From Cardinalis cardinalis (Eukaryota; Chordata; Aves; Passeriformes; Cardinalidae), in NCBI GenBank assembly GCA_014549065.1, contig JACDOX010000115.1, positions 372,001-436,000 on the forward strand: a stretch of 64,000 nucleotides of DNA, in the 5' to 3' direction. Every line of letters begins with the position of its first letter. Position 1 is the stretch's first letter. This document shows positions 35,076-49,300 of the stretch, one piece after another. The notes beneath the pieces were generated by a model that did not search any database, was not told the DNA's origin, and saw only the letters and a program-made list of their open reading frames with translations. The translations under genes and the position numbers were made by a program.

Positions 35076-37589
35076 ATATAATATCTGTGATCAAGTTAGT
35101 TCTTATTACAAAAAAGTATTTACAAATAAATTGTCTAAATGTTTATCCTTGAAATTTTATGAAAATTTTTTTCACAACTTTATTAAACTATGGAGGGGGA
35201 AAATAGCCAACAAAACTGAATCAACCAATGAGCGAGGGGAAAAAAAAGAAACANAAAGAAAAAAGGAGTCAAGTCCTACTTCCAACTCCTAAGAAAAAAA
35301 ATATGATTTTCTCCTACCACTGTCCCCATCTCCCACTTCCTTCCATGACAACAGCATCTCCCACAGCTCCGGGCCTACCAAGTACTGATGTCTGCATTAT
35401 CCACAAAACCAAAGCTTTACAGAACTGCAAGGCAGTCAAGGCATGAGGTGCAACCTGCCTGACTGCTGTGTATTGATGCAGGAGGAGAGAGCTGATTAAA
35501 ACACACCTCACTTGTATCCCTGCAGTGATTGGCCATTGAGCTGAACAGAGACCTAAATCCACTGGCTTATTCTCTTCTTGGCATTCACCAGACTCCAGAT
35601 TTCCTCTGAGAGATCCTGCTTATTCCAGAGAGTGGCTTGTATCGTGGGTATTGTCAACCCTGTCAGTCTGATTTACTTGCGAAACCAGACAAGAATAACT
35701 AAACCACTTGTGAAAATGTTGAATACCATATCATTTGCAATGGTTTCCAGTCCATTTCCTGGAAGCCACACTACTGAAAGATTTGTGTTTGAGAGCTGCT
35801 TGATGTTAACCTTAAAACATTATTTAGGAAAAAAACCAAAACAGAGCAAGGTCATTGTAAATGTAACATCTATCCCAAATTAGGATCTTATTTCTTGAAC
35901 TACCAATAGGATAGCATTATTTGCCCCACAATTATAGTTTCTTTTAGCTCCAGTCATTACCTTTTCTTTGCCTAAATCAGTTCAGAATTAGCTCCTCACT
36001 CATTCTAGCTCATTCCTTCGGTCAGGTCAGCAGTGTCATGAGACAGAGCTTCTCCACCTCCGTGCTCTGACCACAGCATTACCTGCTCACCCAAAAGGGC
36101 ACATCCTTATGGAGCTCTTTTCCTTAGGCTATGGGTTTGGGAATATTTTCTGGAACTTCTTAAGAAAGAGACACTTCAGTTCAAATGGATGTTACAAGGC
36201 TCTACTACAAAATTTTCTAAGAAAATTGCATGAGTTATGCTGCCATGTGGCTGTCAAGACTGTCCCATGTAGAATTACTGTATATTCAAACACCAATTTG
36301 CATGCTGTATATATTAGATAATATACNTTATTATATTATATACCTTAAATGGGTAACATGCACGATTTGATAATATATTCAGAGGTACTCACATGTACTT
36401 GTATGGGCATGTTTCCCAGACTCAAATGTACATAGATATTAATAATAATGATAAGAGTCATTTTTTTTCAGAAAAGTAAGGATTTTAAAGTTCTAGATTT
36501 CATAAACTTTTGCTAATACTTGCAAGGAATTACAGGGATTACTAAAAAGTTGCCAGGGACTTTAGTTNGAGAATCATTTGTCCTTAGCGTCATTAGCATC
36601 ATAAGGTCTTCACCTTATTGCTTACTGCTATTCATTTCCTTTTTTGGCTATAAAAGCTAGCATTTGCCTGAATCATTATGGAAAATAACTTGTTAGAAGT
36701 ACTTTATGCAGAAAAGAACAAGTTCCCAANGGGAGGAAGCATATTTAATACCATTATAAAATAGTTATATTTTGAGTACAGGCTTACTGCCTAATTCAGA
36801 AGCACACTGATACAGGCATCTGGTGGCTTCTTGTTTGGAATAGCACTGCTGTTCCCAAATATTTTAAGATCATGAGTTTTCTTATTCCTGAAGCATGAAG
36901 AGAGCGCTTTCAGCTTATGTCTGCAGCTTTTAGGACTAGGAGCTCACTTTTTTCTTAGTTAAAACTGAATTTCAAAATAAACCTATGACTTTAAGGCCAA
37001 AAATGAAGAGATGAGCAGGAAGACAGAGCAAGACAGAAATACCAGGTGACTACAGCAGTAGTCTAACAGAATAGGCTGTAAATNAACCCCACAACTCTCA
37101 TTTTTCTTTTGTACAAGTCACTTGATGTTCTCCTAATTATAGGTTTACCACACTTNATTTTGAGTGGAGATCAGCACAAAAATGATGCATTTCAAAGCGA
37201 GAGAGAGAGGTGCCAATTTCCTACCAATGTAAAATGACACTGCTTCATTGGACCCAACCGCTCCTCTGCAATTCTCCAGCTTTTGCAGAGGAAACATGCT
37301 GACTCCTGTACTCTCCAAGAGCACACACCATTCCTGCAAACAGCCACAGTTCATGGCCCTGCAGAGCAGAGACAGCCCTTCAGATGGAAGGAGCACTCAA
37401 ACTTCATTAGTCACTTTTTCCTTTGCAAAAAGAGGTTTTTCAAGGTATCCTCAGCCCATGCACACAAACTGCATGAGACAACANGCAGCAGTTGGGGTAT
37501 CTCATGATCTCAGTCCTCTGCCACACAGACAGACAACTTGAGATTCTCATGGAGCCGGCTGCCTAAAGACTTAAGGAAACAACATTTAC

Positions 37590-37610
37590 TTGTGTGTGTG
37601 TCTGTGTTTG
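37590..37610 (+). repeat. Short TG microsatellite
   Basis: Five TG units followed by imperfect TCTGTGTTTG. Confidence 0.85.
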
Positions 37611-38489
37611 TCATGGCAATTAGCTTGTCCACTGTACTATTTTAAGTCTGTGGGGTTTTCCCTGTTGCTATGATAGTTCAGCAATATATGTGAGGGAGGA
37701 AGGGGAAAAAATGCCCCAAACTCTGCTCTTCTTAACTGACAAACTTGGATGTTTCTATATACATTCTGACCTTTTGGGAATATAAATTTCTGTCTGAGGA
37801 AGCCTAAGTCTTTAAATTCAGTTTAGGTCTGCAGCNTGGTTTGGTCAATTTTAATCAAATATATTTCCTGTTTCCAGCAGGAATTTCACAAAGTACCAAG
37901 CAGGAAAAAATGTGGTTCAATAATTTAAATCCATTTTTTATTGGTAATTACTGAAATTACTTAATGTGCTAAGTGAATTCAGTGATTTCACAAAGACACC
38001 AAATTCACATTNCACAACTTTGGCAATATTTGATTCTTTTAGATGACATTTTTTAACCACTGAATAGGCTTCCAGATTTTCTATTTAATATAAATTATAA
38101 TTCTTCCAATAGTTTCCAATTAAACTCCCTGAATTATGTAGGGGTAAGAATCCCCTTTGTTAACCTTACTATTGCCAATGAACAAATGAGACATACTAAA
38201 TAGTTCAACATGTAATAATGACTCAGACGAAGTTATTCTTTCACAAANGACAGCAGCCTCCCAACCTTTTTATTTTACTGGTTAGAACTGAACTTAACCT
38301 TTCCCTTCCCTGGAGTGGCCTCTTCGCAGTCATGGTTCCCGACCTACTTCTTAGCTGTTTCCCTAAAGAAAATAAAATCCCCTCCTGAATTTTGAAAGTG
38401 GTGAAAAAACCAATGTCGATAATGTTTAATAAATAACCTTTGTTGAAACAGTCTAAATCTATGTAAAGTAAGCCCCAACAGCCCTCTCA

Positions 38490-38640
38490 CATCCCACAGC
38501 TGATTTGCATATTGGGTCATGGAATGTNTTGTAGGATATTTGACTGTAGACCTCGCTGAAATATTCATCAGACTGTGTTTCAAGTGACATTCAGTATAAA
38601 TTGTCATTAGACAATGACTGCTCATTGTGAAAATATAAAA
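38490..38640. promoter_or_regulatory. Candidate cis-regulatory patch (octamer plus inverted SOX-like pair)
   Basis: Contains CAGCTG (E-box-like) followed by the octamer ATTTGCAT at 38503-38510, then a perfect inverted repeat ATTGTC-ATTA-GACAAT at 38600-38615, and another ATTGTG at 38624. Octamers are POU-factor targets and ACAAT/ATTGT is the SOX core. The density of motifs without any repeat signature suggests an enhancer-like element. Motif presence alone is weak evidence, and no conservation data can be seen here. Confidence 0.25.
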
Positions 38641-41600
38641 CATGTCTGAATTTTTACTTTTTAAAAGCGAAATCTGAAATATATTTGCTGCTTGAGATCA
38701 CCTTTTACTAGCCCTAATTATATTAAACACAAATCTCCCATAAGAGTTGTGCAGCCCTGAACACATCCACACACACGCTGCTTAATGGAGAGAGGCCACC
38801 AGACAGTGACCTGGAACAGCAAACTCTGCAGTCTGCAGGGGAGAGGAGAACTAGAAAGCAGGAAGCNTGTCTTCTGACACAGTATGAAAAGGGTATGTGT
38901 TGCAAAAAACATGGTTTGCAAACGTCTGGACTGCTGACAAATCCTGTTCTCTGTGTGTGTGTTATGGAGAGGACCTTAACCAAACCAATAACACTTTCAG
39001 AAACCATCAATGCAAAGAAATGCATTTATAATTCCGTTCTATAATGTGATAATTTACTTATGACGCGTGAATTTTTTCTGTTGTCTGTGTTGTTTCCAAG
39101 ATGTCAATCTCTAATCTTTCTATCTTTAAAGATGAGGCCTCACACAAATATTTTCAATTTCTTTGCCATAGAAAAATTAAAAATGCCACATTTTACAAGA
39201 GTCTTAAGTGNTATAATATATTATTTTACAGGAGATGGTGAAATTTAATGGACTTTGAGCTGAGAAAACTTTTTTTTTTTTCTGGTTTCTAAAAAGCATT
39301 CCTTCTTATAGCCTGTGGTCTCAACATAATGGGACCAANAGAAAGCATAGGAAGTTTCTACTTATGAAACAAGCATCTCCAGTTCCAATGTTTTCACAGA
39401 NTACTGGACATTATATCTGGTTCAGTGCTAGACAGTAGACTAACACACAATTTTTCCACTTAAAAGAATAAATGCAAAATATTTGTNGATGATGATTCAT
39501 TCTTATTAAAGGCATTTTGCTATCAGTGCTGAAGGGCTGACAATATCAGAAGTAGACCTGATAGAAATGCAGAAGTCACATAGAGAGGAGATAAATATTT
39601 CCATTCCCATAATAATCACTTAAAAGCTGTTTTGGTTTTCACTGTTCAGAAAGTTTGTTTCCCAGCTCCATCCTATTCAATAAGGATCACACAGAAAGCC
39701 TCTCCCTGAGAAATCTTCACTGAAAATGGCTGAGTCAAGAAGAACCTCTGCAGATGTTCCTGCTGTTCATCTTCCCTGCTTCAGAGATAGAGAATGAGTA
39801 ATTCCTTCACAAACCTGAGTTTAAGATAGCTCTGTTACCCATGAGTAGAAAAACCACAATCACATTAGGCAAATTANTTCATGCAGTTTAGGTAAAAAGC
39901 TTTATGTCTTGCCAGAGCACATTTCTGTGCAATGAAAAACTACACATGTCACAGGCACNTTCTTGTAGTGAGAAATTGTGAAAGCTGAGAAATGTTATTT
40001 GTGTTGCAAGTCATACACTGCTCACAAAGAAACAGGTTTCCCTTAATATTCTAAGCCCCATTTTAAAAACCTCAGAAGGAGAGATAAAAGCTTGTGCATT
40101 TCGGAAAGGTCTACAGACTATCTACTAAAGAAATAACTTTTTCATATTGAATAATACCCCAGGATTAACACTTAATGTCATAGGACCTATCGTGTCTAGA
40201 AACAGAAGCCTCTTGCTATTGGGCAATGGAAGAAGTAGTCTTTGCAGCTTTCTAACAGTATGAAGNACCTGCCTCTAATACTGATGAGCATACTGAGACC
40301 TTAATCCTTTTACTGATCCGGAAAAATTGCCAGAATACCATCACTTTCAACACAAAAGCAAGTGAAACTTGACAACTTCAATGAACATCACTTTGGAGAC
40401 TTTAAATAAACTGAAGTCCAGAATGCAAAAACAAAACTCAACAAATGTGAAGCCATGCAAATCAAACCACTCAACCAAAACTCTTCCCATGAGTCACTAG
40501 GAAGAAAGCTCTGTTAATGCAGGGATCTTGCTCAACATCAGCAGCTAGATGCCTGTCTGGAAAATCCCATGTGGCAGTGAGAGAAACCACAGTTTGCATT
40601 TTGTGCATCAGGTCCATTTTATTTTTCCTTTACGCTCTAAGTATAATGCTAAAAGCCCTCCAGGGGTCTGAACTTGCTGGAAAGACAACATATATTGCAT
40701 CTTTACACAGTACACTCAATAACAGGGTGAGAGAAGTCTCTTACCATTAATTGATTTGGGCTCCTTTGTCCAGGTCAGCCCCAGACAGAGTTTAGCTATT
40801 CAGTGGATTAAGTACGAGTACCAACAACTTCAAGGTTTACACCTTTGCTGGGAGCTGATATAACCTTACTATTATATGAAATAAGTGATCTCAGCCACAG
40901 CAATGCTGGAGTCAGAGAGAGGCAAAGCACTGAATAATCCCTTGAAATCGTATCTAACTCTTCATAAATTTATTTAGCTCCTGAAAATCAAAATGGTGCA
41001 TCTTCTGTTCACCATATCAACATATTATCTAGTAGGATCCACAAGGCAAGCCACTGTTTCTTTTACACAATTTTTTTTAAAAAGCATTGTATTTGAAACA
41101 AATTGATGCATAAGAAAATGTATTTTCATATTTTGAAGGATTGATTTTTAATAACTTAATTAAAGTACCANAAAAGAAAGAATCATTACTTGTTACACAC
41201 TCCAAACCATCTATATCAAACATGTGTCTCCAAAACTGCCCTCTATATGTATATTAATGATGCCATCAGATGCTTAAGACATGTCCTGAATAATACATAC
41301 AATTTTAATTAACTCCCATTCTTAATGTTCTCGAAGAAAAGTGAAATCACTCAAATGCTAAGTCAAGTTTACTCTCAATTATTATAATTTCAATATTATT
41401 ATTTATTATTAACACAGAACTCAGTGATCAGTATGTATTTACAAGGAATCTCAGTGAATCTACTTTAGAACCCAGAAACTGCAAGTCACATCAGCACTGT
41501 AGAACAGTCCAAGGCTCAATGAGCAGAAAGAAATCTCTGGCGGCTTGACAAGAATCTGGCTTAGACAACTTACAAAACCAATGGCCTCTCATGGTTTAGA

Positions 41601-44600
41601 GAATTATCATTCTCTCTTGCTGATGGCAAAATGATATTTCCAAAAGANACAAGAAGCTTTTCACATCCTTCGGGACAGAAAGGTCAGGGAATAGATCAGG
41701 CCATCCAGCTACTTGTAGAAATGGTGTAGAAGCTGATCAGCGGGTATTTCGACCTCACATATTTGAAACATCCCTCTTTGGTGTCACACAGCTACACCTG
41801 GTTGTTTTCAGACGTAACAAAACTTCAGTGATGATTGAGACAANATGTCCTGAGTGGGAACAGCAAGTCTCCCATTTAAAGAATTACCCATAGCTAGTTG
41901 ACTGAAGATGCAGACAGAGGTAGTTGCTTTTATATCAATGTGTNCAAGTAGTTAAGCGTGGTAGGCAGAGAAGGGACTTGAGGAAAATTGAAGAAGGGAC
42001 ATAAAAATAGGTAAGATCAAGACAAAGAATTCCTTTAGGGAATAGGATGCAAGGAACTAACAGAACTCGGGCAGAGGATTTTGCAGCAAATCTAAAGAAA
42101 ATTATCATCACTTTCTTCTTCTCACCCACACAGCCGAAATCTGCAAAATTTTCAGGGGAAGATCACATGATTTGATGGGGGAAGTGGATATTCCAACTAT
42201 TAACATAATTCATCTGGAGGCATGAGGCTTTGCTTCTGACTTATGGAATCAATGCCTGGGACAAATACCATATTAAGAGGAAGAGTGGGTTTGTTGAGTT
42301 ACCCAAAGTGGTTGAAAGCCTGGTTTTATTTGGCAAAGAGAGGATTTAGTGTGCCTTCAGGGATGTCTCCCTCTCTTACACTTATGTGTGAGAGCATAAC
42401 TGAGCCTTGCAGGAGCAACGGATTGGAAAAAACTCTTTACAGTAAGGAACTCCACTCCTTGCAGTCATAGACAAAAATATTGGGTGAAACATTGAAGAAA
42501 GAGCCTCTCTCAAAAGTTCTCCTGCTCACTGCAGAAGATAAAGCCAGGAAGAGCTTTAAGGTTTCCCTTGTGAGAGGTAAATGACAATTATCAAGCCCAG
42601 GAAGTCACTAATGATAGTGTTTCTATGGGGAGCTTACTACTCTGCCAGGAAAGAGCAGTATGAAAAGTAATAACTACAAATATTAAATAGCCATGGTAGT
42701 CCCTGGAACAGAAGTTGGCAATAACCTCACTGACATTCCACCAGATTCATTTCAGTTTCATATGTGCTATATATAGCGTCATTTCCATATATTTGGGAGT
42801 GTGGTTTTTAAACTTCAAGCTNGGTCCTGTCCAACTCACAGCCATGGAAGCTTTACAATTGAATTCAGTGAAAGAAAGACTGAGTACCCAGTCATCAACA
42901 TACTGAAATTGATTTTTATTAAATCTGACTTCTGCTACATTTCCAGTACGAGAGTCACTTTATAGACACAATGGCAATTTTGGTAGTCTTTTGCAAAATA
43001 TTTCTCCACATAAAATTTTTACAAAGTGNTTACAGAGACAAATACAGTTCAGATTTCTATCAAACGCTCCTTCTTACTCATAATCCCAGTTTTATCTCTG
43101 GCCATTATAATTTTTTTTCTCTTTATTCACTTTAACAGTGAACTGGAGGTGGTGACTCAGGACACAAGGGTTAAATAGACATCCAGCCAGTCCTTTCACA
43201 CCATTTAAAACAGAAGCACATTTATTCACATAGTTCACTGCTAGCAAGAAAGCNCATCTAGATTAGGGGGCAAATAATAGCTTTTGCTGTAGTATTAAAG
43301 TAAGTAGAAAAGTCAGGGGGTGACATTTAAACCCTGGCCCCAGCCTAAAGCCTATCACATATTTCCCACTTCAGGAGCAGTAAGCAGAGGCATTTTGCCT
43401 GACATCGTGCTCAGGAAAATCATCAGGATTCTCATTTCTCCTTGAAGCATGCATTCCTGCTCCTCTCTAGCAAGAAACNTCCTCACTGATGGCTTTTTCC
43501 ATCAGAGCCCTTGGAGGAAAACACTGCAGTAGCTGCTGGCTGCAATCTTCTGGCTCTGCAGCAGTGAGCAACCAGGAGAAGAAGATGGAGTGATCTGCAC
43601 ACTGCACAGAATTTACAGTCCAAAAGGAGAACATATTGCAAGTGTGAAATGAATTTCAATAAAATAACCTCTTGAAATCCAAACTAAAAAAAGAAAGGTT
43701 AATGGCATTTGCCTCCTAAAAAAGGCCAGCATTCATACTCTGCAGGGGATGTCTGGAAGGAATGACTGATGGGCAACTGCTTTCTTTCTATATTGCTTCT
43801 CTTGAATCACCAGCTTGATAATGCAGAGCCCCACATTGTAAATTACTCCATAGAAGAGAAAATACAACCTGAAAATCTCACCTTTCTAGAGAAATAACCG
43901 ACTAAGCATCCATCTCATAGCTTGTGACAGGTCTAGCCCTAACCATACAAGTTAAATCTTGCAGATATGAGACCTTAATGTCTTGAGAGTACTGTTTCCC
44001 TTGGTACTGGCTCTGTTCAGCACTGATTATTTTTAGGATGCAGAGGTTGCCAGCTCCAAAGGAATATCCCTTAAGGACTGCCCTAACAAGCACAGTCAGC
44101 CAAATAAATTACGACAACAGCTAGCATTGCCGTTTACCTGGCTGTATAACTTAACCATCCTGACTATCTATAGCTTGGCAAAAACAGAGTTTCTTGGCCT
44201 TCCAGGTGTGCTGTAAGGTCAGTCTATTTTCACAGCCTTCCCAGTGAAGATCATGACAACTGTAAATAGGGGCACTAATCCAAAGGGAGAGCACCTATCA
44301 TTTGGCAATGCATTCAGCTGAGTACTTTTCACTCTGTATTTTTCAAGTGTCTAAAAAATACAGGCATTAAAGACCTGTAACAGTAAACATCATACATTAA
44401 ATTAGGATCCTAGAGCTTCACTCAGCAAAAGAACAGCTTGCCCAGGCTGGCAGCTATGAATTGGCAGCCCTCAAGTAAGGTGGGGAGATCATTTTGACCT
44501 TGAGCATGGAACTCCTCTAACCAAACTGAAGCAAGATTTCACCTTTGAAGTTCATTATCACCAGACATTACAAAAACAGGGTAGGGCACGCCTTACTTTG

Positions 44601-45884
44601 CAATGTCCCTCCTTTGAGAGCCAAAAGTCTGCTTGCAGCTTGTTGGATAAATTCAGGATAGCATTACATTGAAATTAGGCAACAGCACAATGGTAGAGAC
44701 ATCAGACTTGGTTGTCAAAATAATTACTCATGGCTTACAAAGACTGAAGTAAAATTTCTGGGTTTATGACTGTATGTCCCTGCTGAAATCTATGTTAGCC
44801 TCTTGAAATCTGGCTCAGGTACACCTACCTGTGCTGCAGATCCAGCTGCACTGCAGTAAAGACAGCTCAGCTACTGGCCAAATTACCACTGGGGATAGTC
44901 AATAATTAGACTATGCATGAGATTACACAAAGGTAACATGAAGGAGGATCCTCTGAAAGCCAATGCCATGCTATCATATGAAGGACAAAAGGAAAAAAAT
45001 AAAAAGAAAAAAAGGCAGCAATCTTCCTGCTTATACCTCTGAGAATGTAATTTCTTCCTTTCAGCACAGCAAAGCTCAAAAATATAGGACACAGTGTGGC
45101 ACAGAGGGTCAGTGGGTTACACTTATTTATACACTATCTGTATTTGGTTCAAGGACTCAGATAGAAAATAGAAAGTAAAAAGCCTTTCCCTGATGGAGCT
45201 TTCAGCCAGTAGAAACTGAAGATAATATTGTACTTTTACAACATGCAGTAGATCACCAAATTCATTTTTACTGGGGTCATAAGGAAAGATTTCAGCTCTA
45301 GACTTCANAGTTAAAGAGCTGGTGCACTAACCATAAGGATTTGTCATATAAGGTGCCTGATTGCTGTTGTGGTTGGGGGGGTGGCAAGGGGAGCAGGGTA
45401 TTTTTTGTTTTTTATGCTGGTATTGGTCTTGAGTTCAAGACTAATTATATCATTGCTGTGTCTGAAAATTATACACATCAAAGGAAAATGAAATTTCACA
45501 TAAGTCATAGGAAAGCACTTTGAAAAGTTAAATAAAGCAAGTCTATTCCACTCTATAGTCCTTCTTTTACTATCACAGTTACTGCTTTTTATAACTTTTT
45601 AATTTATTTTTTTCTGTTTAAATATTTCTATACTTCTGCTCTCTCCTCGTGTGTATGAATGGTTTCAAGATGTAGGTTAGAGAAAAGCTGTTACAGATCT
45701 ACCACATCTTACTGTGCCCAGGTCAGCTTTCAGCTCAAGGGTGTTGCCAAGGGTCTCTGCATCTTCGCTCTGAACTTCTGGGCTCATCCTTCCATTCTAC
45801 CAGGATCAATTACAAGGTTTGCTTTACAACACTGGGTCCAGTGACCTGGACACTTTGCTGCATCCCCAGTGACTCACAGTAATT

Positions 45885-45899
45885 AAAAAAAAAAAAAAA
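45885..45899 (+). repeat. Poly-A tract (A15)
   Basis: Fifteen consecutive A following AATT. No polyadenylation signal lies in the usual 10-30 bases upstream, so a retroposon tail is not supported. Confidence 0.9.
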
Positions 45900-46292
45900 T
45901 TACTTATAGTGAGTAATAACAAAAACAACCCACCACCTGAATAAAAGCTTGACTTTTATTCCGTTTCGGAGAAGAAATTAATCCACACGCACAGAAAACA
46001 ACAGCAACAAATCTTACCAGAATCAAGAGTGCTGGAATAAGTATAGTTGGCATACAGACAAAAATCAAGAGAAATCTTGTATCCCCTCTTTAAAATCCTC
46101 CTCTATTCAAAAGTCTTTCAATGCACCTTGTTAAAAGTTACTACATTGTCCCATACTCTGCAGTTATATGAATAAGGGTTTCTTCCTCCTTTGCCCAGAA
46201 CTTTAAAGGACAGAACCCTAGCATTCTCTTTTCATTTTTCTTTTTTTTTTAATCTCTCATCACCCTTTGCCTGCTCCTGGCAGAATTCAAGC

Positions 46293-46348
46293 CATATATA
46301 TATATCTATATATATATATATATAGATATAAAATATATATATATATAA
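46293..46348. repeat. AT microsatellite with perfect palindrome
   Basis: Imperfect (AT)n of about 56 bases. A 30-base block at 46301-46330 is its own exact reverse complement because two single C/G interruptions are placed symmetrically (TATC near the left, GATA near the right). Such tracts can extrude cruciforms and are often unstable. Confidence 0.95.
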
Positions 46349-49300
46349 CACCTTGTGGAAAAATAGAAAAACAAATCTAAGAAAATGTACATTTCACAAG
46401 AAATAAACCTCAAAGTGGTCTACATTTAAACTTCATAATAGCATGTCATGTAAGCAAGTAGCACTGTCTCTATTTATTAAAAAAAATATATAGAATGAAC
46501 TAGCACAAATTATACAATATATTTGATCTATACTTTTAAAGAATATTGGCTTATGCTCAGTGAAAAAGAAGGTTAGAATTATGTACCTGATCTCTAAGGA
46601 CTTTTAGACAAATGTAAAGTTTCTCTCACGAAAGCACAAGGCACTTCCCCTCAGTTTTCCTATTCTTGCACAAAAGCAAACACTGGACTTTAAACTATGT
46701 AATCCATGTAACAAATTTTTTCACACTGGAAGAGCAGCTCCCCAGAGGCAGCTCTGTAAAAGGACAGAGGTCAGTCAGTGAGTTTAGGAGCTGAATGCTC
46801 AGTGTGTGTCTCCCTGGTAGATCAAGCCTTTTAATTATTTGCAGTCTGGGGCAGAATTTCAAGGATGCACCTATTTTTACAGTGTTTGCTCCTGAGCTCA
46901 TGCTCCTCTTCTTAAAGGGAAGGGAATACAGACTCTGAATATCAAACCTTTGGACTTAATCAAGCAGTTTTTAAAATTTCATATCGCTAGCCTAAGTACA
47001 AAATTTTGTCTTCTTAACTATACACTAGAATGTGACAGTCTCTACTCTGCTAGTTATCTTTCACATCTCTTATTCACTGCCAGAAACTTGACAAGTGCCT
47101 TCAATCAAACCATGATGTGAATTTTCATCATTTCACTATTTTACTTTAAAAAGAAGTATCAGTAAATATCTGCAAAAGTATCCCAATATTTTATTTCATA
47201 GATATCTTAAAAATGCTTCTAAAGTATAGCACTGGCTCATACATAAGTATTTCTTTTTGGTTTTTTGCAAGTCTGTGATCACTCATTCTTTCCATGTTTT
47301 CCATCCCTGTCAACCACCTCCTGTCCTAGCTGCTTCAAGGTAGAGACCACCTTTCTATATCTGAACAAAGTTTTTCAAAGTCTACTTGGCCATGATTAGA
47401 GCTCTTAAAAATGCAGCAATTTCTACTTTGTCAGCAATAAATAAATGCAGCATTGATTCCTTTCACCAAACTGCACAATGTGTTCTTAAAAATCACAGGT
47501 CATCTGATTTTGATGATTCATTATAGGTAATCCAGCCAGCAAGATTCCAATGAACATTTTCTGACTCTTGCACTGCTGTTCCAAACATCACCTTCAGTAT
47601 CCTTTCATATACAAGCTCTTTAGTAGAGATAGGTTTAATTTAGCTCTTATGCATATTTATAATGGTCCTCTAATCATCATTGTAAACAATACACAAAGCT
47701 GGCAAACTCTGTTACAAGAGCAATTCCAGTAAAATCAGTGGGATGTGCACCTGATTTAGGATTTTTTCAAGCATTGAGTACTTGCTGACTTCATTCATGC
47801 CATATATTGTAAATGTTTATTGCCTCATTACTAACAACTGTAATAAAAAAGCTCAGTTACACCATACCCAAAAAGAAAAATAAAAGAAACTGTACCTTCA
47901 AAACTCATGAGATTAGCTTTAAATCACGTACTGTCTTTAACATAAAAGAAAAAGTGTATAGGGTTTTAATTTCCTCGCTTTGTGTAATCTTGGTATTTAT
48001 TATATGCTTTTATGGCTAGAAACTTGCTAATTACTTTTAATTCAAAGGCAAGGGTCTTGTGTAAATACAGGAGCTGGGGATTTAAGAAAAACCTGAATGC
48101 CACAGGACTGAATAATGTCATTTTTCTATGTTTTACAATGAAGTAAAAACAAATTAATTTCTTTTTTCATAAAATATGTACTATCATTTTCTGAACAAGA
48201 ATATTTGATATGATTGTTATTTTAGTTTAATTTGAAGTAGAAAGACATTTCAGAAGAAAAAAGCTTTACTCATACACAGAAAATTGACAGATGCCTTTTC
48301 TAAGGGTTGATTGCATTTCAGTGTTTTTCAAGTGATGACTCAGGTTTTCCTTTTGTTTATCAAGCCACAATTCCCTTCCAGCTAGCTTATTTTATTTTTT
48401 TTAATGAACATGCTAATTAAGTAGTATATTTTGCTAGACAAACCTCAATTTCTTCCCTCTCTCTTCCACAGTTAAAAAGCAAGCACTTCCCCAGAACACC
48501 ACTGTTTATTGAAATTGAAAGTCTTTGGGGCGTTTTGGAAGCAGGAGACTTAGAAGTTTGAATGAGGAACTCCACTGGCAAGCTTTCAAACTTATTTGCA
48601 GATCAGGACCTCTTTTGTAGAAGTCTCCCCAGGAGGAAGGCAGTTAGACACCTGCCAGTAGCCTGCAATGGCACCATCCCACTGTGATGTTAATGAGATG
48701 AATGAGAGCACTACGGAGAGCTGCAATAATTACAGGGTGAAGTGCTTGTCTTTTCCTGACCCTCCTCTCTGGGCTGCCTGTTCTATAAAGCAGGGTCTTT
48801 TGTAATACTAATTACAAATGTTAATTAAACATTTCTTTGGAATTTTGCCCTCCATTAATAGGTCAGATAAACAGGGAATAGCAATGACAGGCACAAGTCA
48901 TTATCAGCCACATGAGAAAAATACCATTTATTTGTTCCCTTCCTTTGGTCCCTCCAAAGACATAACTTCTGGTTTTGTTTTATTAAAGAGATACTACAAC
49001 CACTGAAGTATANCTTTTNTGCACAAAAATAAAATAAAAAATAATTNTTGCTTTAATGGAGTTAAACCTAGTTCTAAGACCCCTTCCACTACGACTCACT
49101 GTAGTCTGTGTTGACTTAACAAATTTTAACTATAATCATGACTCTGAGGCTACATAAATGCCCTTCCAAACACAGACGTAAGGAAACAGTCATAACAGCT
49201 GTTGATGACAGCACAAAATCTAGTTTGACAGCTTCCTCTGGCATGAGTAGCACATGGCATTTCAAATCGTTGCACTAATCCCATTTCTAACCCAGTCCCT

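Larger units (their letters stand above)
35076..46292. other. Non-coding interval, no gene recognised
   Basis: A long run of mainly unique A+T-rich DNA. Simple sequence includes a TG tract at 37590-37610, a T12 run at 39270-39281 and an A15 run at 45885-45899. Candidate regulatory patch at 38490-38640 is listed separately. Single Ns are frequent from 36.3 to 43.5 kb and then nearly stop. No frame with a recognisable domain was found. Confidence 0.5.
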
